In this document: piece by piece, positions 27,901-39,900 of the stretch | Layout: each line of letters begins with the position of its first letter | How positions within the stretch are numbered: position 1 is the first letter of the stretch | Assembly (NCBI GenBank): GCA_963402885.1 | Contig: OY727096.1 | Location: forward strand, 248,001-312,000 | Source: Antedon bifida | Taxonomy: Eukaryota > Echinodermata > Crinoidea > Comatulida > Antedonidae | Direction: 5' to 3' | DNA length: 64,000 nt | The notes under the pieces: model-generated | What the model was told of the DNA's origin: nothing | The model's input: only the letters and a program-made list of their open reading frames with translations | Databases searched by the model: none | Made by a program: the position numbers and the translations under genes

Positions 27901-30900
27901 GGTCGTGTGCTACCATGGTGTTCTGGTACCAGCGTTGGTACCCATACTGGAATATCGATAGGTTTATCAAACAGTGAATGTCCAAACACTGTTGGGTTAA
28001 GTTTGTACGTGCCCAGTGTTTGTGGTGTGAATGAGATGGTATGCGTACCATCTTTGTTATCAATTAGTTCTGTAGGAAGTGACTGACCAGTTGGTCCCGC
28101 AAGAGCTACAGTTAACAGTTCACTAACTGGATGTCCATCTGTGTTGACCAACTCAAACTTAAATTTAAACAACCATCCTTGTAAAGCTAATCCTTTGTCA
28201 ATAATAAACATAGTAGGTTTGCGATTCAGAACAACAACGTTACCCAAATCCTTCAATGCATTTGTAAACACATTCATATTGCGGATATATCCCAGTACAC
28301 CAATCTTCTCTTTCTTTTCCTTTTGTTCGAGCATGCTCAGTTCATTGAGTGTATTACGCATTCGTTGGCTTTTTGATCTTGATTGCTTAGTTTGTCCGAG
28401 AGTCCGCGATCTTTCTGGTGCTCTTTCATCTAGCAAAACTAAACTCTTTTTCATCTCGTTGCGTTTATCAAATATTTTACTGCGTAAATCCCTGTATGAC
28501 ATACTGACCTCTGTTAGCATTTCTTGTTCTCGTTGGTCGATAACATCCCGACAATTTTGAAATGTTTTCATGACTTCTTTCTGAATAATCGTCAAGTTTG
28601 TGTTCAATTGTTTTCCTTTCGTGTCCATCTTTCGTAAACTTTGTTGAATAAAATTCCTTCTGTCTTTAATCTTATGCGTAAGATGTTCAATATCTTCTTC
28701 ATTCTGAACTTTCGGAATTTGTGAGATAGCAATAAGTTTGTGGTGAGATCCTTTATGGAATTCTACCGCGCAAACACCGCAAGCGGCTACACGGCAGTTA
28801 TGACTGCTGCAGAATAATGTCAGTGCTTGATTTTTGTGTAAGGTACACATCATGTACGCTTGTGTTATTGAGTCCAACAAGCCATTGTTTCCAGATGCGG
28901 TGCTGGAAAATGATGTCATCGATTCACCTGATTCGTCAAACAACATTGATTTGTGAACACTGTTTGAATTTTGATAAAAACACATCGGATTTGTTGAATC
29001 TCCCGACTGAGTTATTTCAAAATCAACGTCATTTAGATCCTGGTATACGTTTGATTCATCCATTCCTGCCATTAAGAGGTCGGGATCTTGGTAAATGTTC
29101 TCAACGGGACACTCGTCAGTTGTCTCGTAATCGTGCTGTTTCACCTCCTCACATAAGTCGTACCCGTTAAACTCGTTACTCGCTAGTAAATCGTTTAAGT
29201 TGGCAGATGTATCACCATCCGAATCAGCTGCCTCGCTGTAATTTGGAGAAACGCAATGAGAACAAGCAGTTTCAAATCCACTATCGCTTGTAAATTTACT
29301 TGACGTGAAGCTTGCGTTTGAGAATTTCACCAGTGAGCGCAATCTGCGCATCAGAGATAGTTTTAGCACGGAATCAATCACAGTAAACTTATCGTTGAAA
29401 ATTTGGCCAGCTCTGCGACTAGATGAATCTAACAGTTGAGACAGTGTTTCATATTCAGTATCGTACGTACTTAAACTGTAAATGCTGTCAATTGAATGTC
29501 GAATACATTTATTACCGCTGCGGATTCGTGATCCAATGCGGGGTTGTGTACTTCCAAAAAACCCCTCGATCTTCTGAAATTCTTCTGGAGTGAATGCCAT
29601 CTGGTCAAATGTTCAAACACATATGATCTTTACAAAATGCAAAGCGACACTTTCAATTTAACTTAATGTACGTACTGTGACAGTTTCTTTGTCAATAAGC
29701 CAAACCTTTAGAATGAAAGTATGGTAAAACCCGTTTCATCACTCTGTTGGTTATCCATAATGAGTGTCCTGCCGCGGACATATCCCCCGATTGCTGGGAA
29801 GAATTCAGACTGTGTTCTTAGAATGGTGGCAGACTAAAGAATGACTAAAAATCCAAAATGTAATTTCACTATAAACCTGACAAAACCGATCACTTGTAGA
29901 CACGATGATGTCATCATATGAATGAGTGAATTGAAGGCCTAGAATAGGTAGCGCAATGATCGTAATTTCTAGGGGAGAGATCTGATTATGAATCCCCAGA
30001 GGGGCCACTTTGCTTCCTGTTGAATCAGTCACTAGCCTAGCTTTGAGACGTCAGTCTTCGTACCTTGTTACAAGATCTTATACAGTTATTTACAGATAAA
30101 TAGCTCACATGTACCAAGGTTCTTTCTGATTCATTGTAAAGTATTTAGTAAGATTTCAGAGAAGTCTCTGCTACTGGTTTTTTTCATACAGTCTTATACA
30201 CCATTACATTTTTTTGATGAGAAGTCAAATGGTTTTTTTTATGGTAAAAAACAATTTAGATGTTGTCAATTTGATTATATTATTACTATCGGATGGAGTT
30301 GTGTTTTTTTATGTTGGCAAGTAACTTTAATTTAGTGACTACTCACTTTTGTTTCAATGATTTGGCCAATTAGAAAAAGTAATTAGTTTTAATTAAATGT
30401 ACAATATTTAGATTCTTTGTGTATTTATGAAGGTGATGACGACGTTACAATGTCACCTGATTTAGTTGAGTAAGTTGTTCTATCATTTACTAGTGACTAT
30501 TACTAAAATTACGCAAATGATACCTCACTACTTTTTAAATTGATTTTACGACAATCAATGAGTGATTAGAGTATAGAGGGCAGGAGGTATAAATTGCCGT
30601 GGTCGAGGTACGCACTGAGGGAAAAGATGAAAAGAGGTAGCAGGAAATTAATAATAAAGACAGGAAATAATAATGGAAAAAAGAAGAAAATGAAAATGTA
30701 ATTGAGGTTGATTGATATCAGAATTTAGGTCATTTTAGAGGGTTGTTTTTTCGTAATATTTGTTTAAAATTAATGATATTTACCAGTGATCACATACTGA
30801 AAAGATTAAACTTGATTAACTCACAAAAATTGATATTGACTTTTAAGCATATAGGCCTATTTTAATTACCAATGTTTTAACATTACAAATATAGGTCAAT

Positions 30901-33900
30901 AAAAGAGCCTAATTGACCTTGACTGACACCTGTCTTTGGTATGACCTTCAACTCATCCATGGGCCTGTTTTGTTCAATCTAAACTTTCCCCTAAAAACCA
31001 CATACAAATAAAATAGTATTTTTAATTAGTTAAATTAATGAGGCACGATTAGTATTTGTTGCTTGTGTCTTCAGTTTTGTTCCTTAAAAGTATTAATCTG
31101 CAATTTGAAACATCAGATTTCACGACTTCACGGAAACCAAATAACGCGTCTCTCTGACTCACCCTATTCACAGATACACTGACCTCAACCATGTAGATAT
31201 CAGGTACACTGCCCTCAACCATGTAGATATTTATGCAACTTTTATCTACAAATTTCGATTAATATTTTGACTTTCAAATGGATTATTATGAATTGATTAC
31301 ATTTTGATTTTTGCTTAAATATAATTTATATACTCATGTCTTTGTGAACATCAAGAATATCTATATAAATTGTATTGCCCACTAAAACCTGATTACTATA
31401 CAATAAATATAAAACAAGTTTTACAACTATACCTCCTTTTTTGCACGGACTAGAATAGATTTTATTTTAAACTTTACTAGAACTGTTTTATATTTGTTGT
31501 GAGAGTTTGCATGAGGCATCTAAACACTATAAAGAAAGGTATTTTATCTGGATTTCTTTATTTTAATTTTATAAGTAGCTTTATCTCAGTCCTTTAAATA
31601 CTGTTTATCTTCATAGAATATGTGTTGATTCTTGAGTTGAGACAATTACCATATGTTGAGAACGATAAACGTTCTCAGTTTCATCTGTTTTGGATAACAG
31701 CTTATTGTTTTATATTTCTCAATTGTAGTTATAAATTAGAAACAGCGAGTTAAGAACTAAGACCTAGACTACCAGACAGGAATAGCACATTATTAGGAAG
31801 TTTATTTCTTTCATCAGTTGACTTCTGAAACCGCAAACGAATATTTTTCACAGGCCTGTTGGTCGGAATTATCCTTTGACCAGAGAGTATTAATTGTTAA
31901 TAATTGTTGAGTTGTTGCAAACAGCTTCATTCGCAAAGTTTAAAGCACAAAGGAGTTCAATGCAACTTAAAATACTTTCAATAACTATTGCTTAATATCT
32001 TATTTTATCAAGAAAACTTGTTATATTTGCAAGTGGTACCAGTTCATACCACAATTTAGGGCACCAAACAAATGGTACCTAAAAATTTATTTTTGTTTTT
32101 AATCCTTTTATTTTTCGTCTGTCTCTCAGAAAGACTTTTTTAAGAGTCACTCTTGGCGAAGTTTTCCTCACAGGTAGATGAACATTTATCTCAAGAAATC
32201 CAATGAATGCAATTTTTATTTATTTTTGTAATAACTTTCGTTATTTGTATTAAATTAACTCAAATAAATAACATGATAAATTATTTTTTTATTAATTAAA
32301 TTAATCCTGTAGCTGTTGTCGTTCTCATCGCCTCCATGGCAACCATCCCACTTTCTGTCGTAAGGAATTATTTAATCATTCGTAATAAAGCCCTGTTAAA
32401 CCCCCTCGATGTGTTTTCTTTCCTCCCCTTATTACCGTGACAACGTATGTTATAAACTGATTGTGCAAACTACAAACGTGCTTTTACAATTTTTAGATTT
32501 AATCTGAAAATCTTATTTAATTAATTCAATCACTTTTTCTGTTCTAATTTTGAACAAATTCCTCTGTGTTCAGAATTGTAGAATTCCCAAAAAGAAATAC
32601 AATTAAAATTATTTTGCTTTAGAAAAGTAAATATATTTTATTGTCTTTTATGATACATTGAGAATATACTGAAACAATTAATTGTTGTAACTACCATACT
32701 GCCATTTTATTTTATTTCGGTGGCTGATAGGTGTAAGCTCTCTCCTAAAAAGTTTGTGGAAATAACTTCTACAAAATATTGACTTATATATTTAGATGCA
32801 ATATACCGCTATTGCGGCCTGGAAATACCACGCAAGTAAAGGGCTGACCTGGATTTTAATTTTACAAAAAAAAATTTAATTAAATAACCTGTTAAGTGAC
32901 ATTTTCACAGTTGTAAACCGGTTTATGCTGTTCGACTTTAGCAGCAATGGAGAGTATCATTGTGACATGTTGAGTTGACTACCATAGCGGCGTCTTGACC
33001 CTTTGAGCGCTTCTTAATCAATTATTAGTTATTTGGCATTATGCAGCAGAAAAAGGCCCTTAGTCAAATCGTTAGCCTTGATGAGGTGAATTGACATTGT
33101 ATGTTACATTGACCTTTGGTACATTACATCAGCAGAATTCAATGTCATTAATCAAGGTAATTTGAGTCAAACATCATCAAACAAAAGAATGTCATAATGT
33201 GTACATTGTCTTTCAATTATGTTAAGCTGATCCAAATAATGTCTAAGTTACTTACAACTGACTTAAAGCTTGGTTTCCACTAGGGATGCAACGCAATGAC
33301 GTAAGTGATTTGACCAATCACAAGCGATGGATTAGTAAAACTGTCGCTTGTCATTGGTCAATGCACTTGCTTGCATCTACGTCATCTCAAGTAGAAACCA
33401 AACTTTAGTGGTAGTGTGGTCAGAAATAACTATCTTATTCTTTACATACATTAACTCTGATTTACTTCCTTGATAACAATGGAAGAATATGTGATTTAAT
33501 TTGTGCGTTTCAACAATGTAACTCAATTTAACTCCTATAGAGAAAAAAGTTTTCCCCCATTCCAACGGTGAAGCATATGGTCATAAATAAATAAATAAAG
33601 GAATTTAATAATATATTGATAATTATTTATTATTATATAAAATTTTGTGTGGAAACCAAATAAACAAGTATTTTAGAAACTATGAAGACAGGCATGAAAC
33701 TTACAATTATATGAGAAGCTGAAAAGTGAAAGTACAGTAATTCTTAATGTTTTTTCTAAACAACTATTTTCAGTTTAATCACAACCTTCAATCAACAATC
33801 TAATTATTGAATTAATCTATTAACTTGTTCTGAACTTATTTTCTTCCTTTGAAATTTTAAATTCTATGGTACTTAATTTAAAACTACCCTCTTACTCTTC

Positions 33901-36900
33901 AAAGGTCGTTAGGACCACAAGGAGAACTTCAGGGCTTAAATAATATTTACAATTATAGTATCAATTTTAATCCATTTAATAACCCCATACTGTTCATAAT
34001 GACTTTGTTTTTCTTGAAGGTAATAAAAAAAAAAATAGGTATTTTATATTTTACTCCTTTGGTTCTGTAAAATGATAAGTTTTCTGACAGTTGTTTGTCC
34101 TGTCCGGTTCCGTATTGTCCCGTGTTGTCCCGTATTGTCCCGTGTTGTCCCGTGTTGTTCCGTATTGTTCCGTGTTGTCTTTTTCAGTTCATAGGCTGCC
34201 TAGATTTTACCCATTTTTGTTACCAAATGATTGTACTTTATTTATATCATGAATTTACAAGAGAAATAAATATAACTTTTGACTCAATTTTGAATTAGGT
34301 TTATACTTTTTTTATATATATAATTGAATGTATAGATGATGTAGTTGACGTCAATTGTTACTAATATTCAGAAGGCCCTACGCACATCCTTTCATGTGCC
34401 AGTAACTCACCATGTAAAAAACATCCAGCAAAAACAGGTATTTAAAAATAGGTAGTTTGCAGAATATTCTTCATGTTGACAGAATGGATTTAAATTTAGT
34501 GATAATACTTTTATGTTCATAAAGATAAACGTCTTTATCTCGTGAAAGTGAAGTACTATTATATTTAGTTCTACAGTAATTAAAATAATAAAAAAGCACA
34601 CATGAATTACAGTGAAAAAATCAGACTATTTGCACACTATTGGATGTAGACTCAAAATTGAGAAGTACTACATAGATGTATTAGAACACCCAGAGTGTTG
34701 TACATCTTTTTCGTTTAGTTCTTGTTCTACAGAAATTAAAATAATAAAAAATCACACATGAATTACAGTGAAAAAATCTTACTATTTTCACACCATTGGA
34801 TGTAGACTCAAAATTGAGAAGTACTACATAAATGTATTAACGCTATCAAACTTTATGTGACAAAAAAGGTGTGATGTGCCCAAATATGGTAGTGATATGC
34901 CCAAAATATGGTAGTGATATGACATCATCATGTCCATATATGGCCACATCACATTTTGTTGTCACATAAAGTTTGATAGCGTAGATAGAGGTTTAGAGAA
35001 CACCCAATGTTGTACATCTTGTTGGTTTGGTTTTTTTTTCTCTTTTGTGGCGTTCACCACTACTTTTATTCATATTAACTTAAAAAATATTCATTGTTTT
35101 TCTCATATTTTTTCGTATCTATAGTGCAATATGATCAAGAGCAATTTAATAAATATAGTATCATAGAATTGCTTTGTTTATATTTCTTTCTGTAATATTT
35201 ACCTTTTTTTTTTCGTTTGAATTATAACTGTTTCTTGTAAAAGCGTGAAAAAATCATAGTAAAATGTGTCTTTTTTTGCCGCAACTACATTTATCCTTTG
35301 GGTATAAGGCAAATACAACTCAATACTCAACATGATTTCAAGATCTCAACTAATTATGAATCATTAAGTCCAAAATCTTTATTTCCCTCATAATATTAAG
35401 TGAACTATCAGGATTCATTTTATTTTTACTGATTAAATTCATTTTGCTCCGAGGTATATTTTTCTGTGGGTTTTTTGTTATCAAACTTCCCCATTGGAGG
35501 ATACTATATAAATTCAATATAATTGTACTAATCGTTAATACTTTGTGTGCTAGTCTACATTGAACTTGAACATGCAATTTACATCCTGTCACCTGGGACA
35601 CCTGGATAACATATCTTAAATTCCAATCTGTAAAAATCGTTTTTATAGATAGTCTAATTAATGTAATTAAGATAAGAAGTTAAGTATTTGGATTTATGCT
35701 TTAGGGTATGTATAGACTTTGTATAATTGCTTGTATTAATTCATTAATTGTTATGTTGATGATCAGGTCACACACACATAGAGACCTACATACTACTATA
35801 CTGTATGGAGCATGGATTTATACTTGTGCGTTTAGTACAAGTATTTAGTACCTTTAGTACCAATATAGTTAGTATGCATGCTTATTTGTGTGATCCGAAA
35901 GAAACTAATAAACATTCAAGAAATGTATCGACATGCTTAAAACACATACGAACAAGCCTACCCCTCCCCCTTTTCTTTCTTTTTTTTTTGCCTGAGGTCC
36001 CCTTTCCATCTAGAGACCTGTATTGGAAGTAATGGTAAATAAGCCTAACTAGCGTAGCTTTGTGACAACAAAAATGTGATGTGCCCATATATGGACACGA
36101 TGACATCATATCACTACCATATTTGTAGACAGAGTAGACAGAGCTTTATGATGATTTTTGCTTCTTTTGTGCAAAAACGAACCCCCCTGTAAAAATCCTG
36201 GCTACGGGTTCTATCATCATCGTTAAATTCTCTTCCGGCCAGGCAACTTATTCTCTATGAGTAATTTTAGTTGTACTGTCTTTAATATACTGACTTCCTG
36301 AAATCTTTCAGATATCATGTGTTGTAAATCTCATCTAGAAATATACATGGGAAAAATCTCCATTTAGTTTGCTTCTAATTAAAATTGGTAGAACATTAAT
36401 TCCATTGTTTTTATTTAACATGTTTTAATATATAGATTAACATTTGTTTACAAGAAAAGGGAAGCTGGAACTTGAAGTAACATACATATTAAATTGTAAA
36501 CTTAAAATATAGATATATAAATAAATTAGGATTAGTTCACTTCAGATATTGTAGTAGAAATTAGTTTTAAAAGCATGCAGAATAGTTTATTCTGATTTAA
36601 AGATTCTTAAATATGAGGGCAGCATTGTTATAACCTTAACCAATTGAATCAATCTGTTTCTGATCTTTGATGACAATTCTTGTTAATATTTAGCTGTTTT
36701 TACTTTGGAAATTTAAATATATATATGATTATTTCCTTCCTACTGTTTCCTGACGTTGCTGCCACCTGACATGAACACTGTCTATGCTGCTATTTAGTCA
36801 TACAAACTGTTTTAGGTTTCAATGCCATTTACTTGTTGTTGATTGTACCAAATAATGAAAACTGCTCTTGTAAACATCTACCCATTTCATTCTATCTTAA

Positions 36901-39900
36901 GCTCTGTCTACACTATCAAACTAGTTTGACAAAAAAAGTTTGATGTGCCCAAACATAGTAGTGATATGCTCAAATGTGGTAGTGATATGACATCATCGTG
37001 TCCATATATGGGCATATCACAATATTGTCAAATAAGGTTTAGACAGAGCGTTATTTATGTTTCATAAGTGTAGGTTGTTAAATGGACCATAACCACAACC
37101 ATTTCAGCACAGAACAATCATAGATTCTGTCTCAATGTGTGAATAGGAACTATTTTTGTATTTTAATAGATGAGTGATAAATAAATTTATTTAAATTTAA
37201 ATATATTTTACAGGTTTCAGGTTGTTTGATCATAGAGTAATTATTTACTTCATGGTTTGATGGCCATAACCACAGTCATAATATCGGTGGCACAGGTTCG
37301 AGACACTAATTGATCATAGGCTCTATATGGAATAAATAGGAATAATATTTTTACAGATGATCTTTTTGTATTTTACAGGTTTCAGGTGGTGTGTGCCCTG
37401 TTGAGAAAATCCTGAGTTCTGTGATTGGATATTTTATTCGGGGTAAACTATACCAAGAGAGTGCATGCATGAAAACGGATGTTGAGGTAAAACATAACAT
37501 TTTAATTTGTTTTATTTTTTCTTTGTGTTGTTGATATAGGGTTAGGTATCTCCAATCAACCTTGTTTACGGATCTTTCATTTCTCATTTCATTTATTTAT
37601 TCAACACAATCGGTCAAGGGGTTGCGATGGCAACAATGTGCCATGACACATGGGTGTCCGCAATCCCTAACTAATGTTGAGTTAAAACATAAAACTATTT
37701 GATTTTTCTATTTTTTCTTTGTGTTAATTGATATAATGGTATCTCCAATCAACCTTGTTGTATTTCATCTTTCAGATAACTTCAACAGTGTGGACAAGAG
37801 GCAGTATCTTGAATGAAGTAGAGCAAGGGTCATTGAACTTTATTCAGATAGCATCTTTACTACAGCATTATTTGTATCGTGTTGACCTTCCAGCTTCAAA
37901 GGTATCAGTGTCCGATTTAGTCCGTTGACCAATGACCGGTAAACTCACCGTGCGTCTGTAAAATCTCAAAGCAACTAACTTTGGATAGTCAATTTTTTTC
38001 CATAACAGTTATTTATGAGAATGTTTGTTATTGATTTCTGACATACAACAATTTATTAAACAAACTTTGTCTTAAAATTATGTATGGCTGGTAAAATTGA
38101 GTTTGGGCTAGTGTGAAAGCTAATCTACAGGCCCAATGTGCTAATTAAAAATAATTTAAAAGGAAATTTATCAGATTGTCAGTAAAAATCAAAAACCTAA
38201 TATAATGTTCTTATATTTATATTTTAGGAAGGAGAATCTGAATTTGACACACTCCTGAACTATTTGAAGCTAACAAACGTAGTAAGGAATGACAATGTTG
38301 AAGCTGGTCACCTGGCAACCATTTTAAAATGGTGTACGGAACTTGACAATGTAGCAATACGATCTGTTTCACAAACTCAGGTTTGTTTTTATTTTGTGAG
38401 TTGAGGGCTTGGAAAAACCATAATTTGGGGTTTTCCTGGGTTTTCCTGTTACATAAGAAAGACAACTTTTTGTATACTAGACCTGATGATGGGCTATGCC
38501 CAAAACATGTCGTTTTAATAAATTTATATTGAGGCAGATTTAACTTGTTTGATTTTGATTTTTTCTATCTACCCTGGCTATGCAGCTCTTTGATTTATAT
38601 TTATATTCTTGTATACTGTGTATATATTTTGTTAAATAAATTATTTTACAGCAATTACTGGCATTAAATCATGCTAACTACTCTGTACCACATCTCATCC
38701 ACCTTCCTCATGACTTCAGCAAATTGTTTCAACACTACAGCAAGCAAAAGTGCAATTTGTGTTATGCTGCCCTCAAGAGTCCAGCACTTTGTCTAGTATG
38801 CGGCAACCTCATAAGTTTAAACGCTACATGCTGCAAGCTGAGGCCCAAGAATGAAGGCGGATTGGTAAGGTTTAACTTTTAGATAAACATTTTTAATTAA
38901 ATGAAAATGAAAAATCTGTTTTTGAGTGAACTGAGGAAAATATTTCATGATTGAGATTGACTGCTACTCTATTTAACAATCCGAGAACAAAACAGATAAT
39001 TGAATTGAAATATTTTATTTATACTGTGTGACCTCTTCAGTCAAATCAGATCTCCCAAAGGGCCCAGTAATGATCAGTGGCTGTGATGTACTGTACACCT
39101 TGTTCTTGAGTGCACATGAGCTAGATGTGTACACTGGACCTACGGTTTATAGTCCTTATCCGGGAAGACTTGTTCTACCACCAGAACCATGAAGCGAGTG
39201 AGATCCTTGCTAATGTTATGGCTAACAAATGAAATATTCATTAAATTTTAATGGTTTTATATGTAGCTGTTTTTCTTTTTCCTATTAATATCTTTGATCT
39301 CTAACTAGAGGTTACTCAAGTCACTGATCTAACAATATTTTAAAATTGATATGAATTGTAGAATTGGTATTACGATTGGTTGCATACAACCAGTGGCTCA
39401 CTGGCTAAACCAAGGGGCCCTGGAGCTTATAGGGCCCATGAGCAGTGCCCAGAGGAAAAAAACAGGAATTAAAATATGTAGAAAAAGGCCAAAAATGAAT
39501 GAGGCCTCCAGCATTGGAGGGCCATTTAGGGTTCCAAAACCAGGGGCCCCATTGATGTCTTGATTGGTTGCAGTATGTTCTGTATTTTGTGTGTTTTGTT
39601 TCAGCATGCAGGTGTCTGTGGATCTGGTACTGCCATATACCTCTCCATTGACTCCTCAAATATAATGATATATCGAGGCAATCGGTCCTGTACTTGGTCA
39701 TCTGTTTACCTTGACCATTATGGAGAAGAAGATCGTGGACTCAAGTAAGAAATTATCATTGTATAATAAATATAATAAACTCCAGTTTATCTGCCACACC
39801 CTGTTTCCATTTACCAATAAACGCACTGATTATGTTAGTATAAAACTGACTCCAAATAATGAGAGTCATGATTCAATGTTTCGATCTTTATTTGATTGAA

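Noticed and set aside
28141..29170. Plus-strand open frames within the TRIM-like gene
   Set aside because: Antisense shadows of a gene with clear B-box and filamin features on the minus strand.
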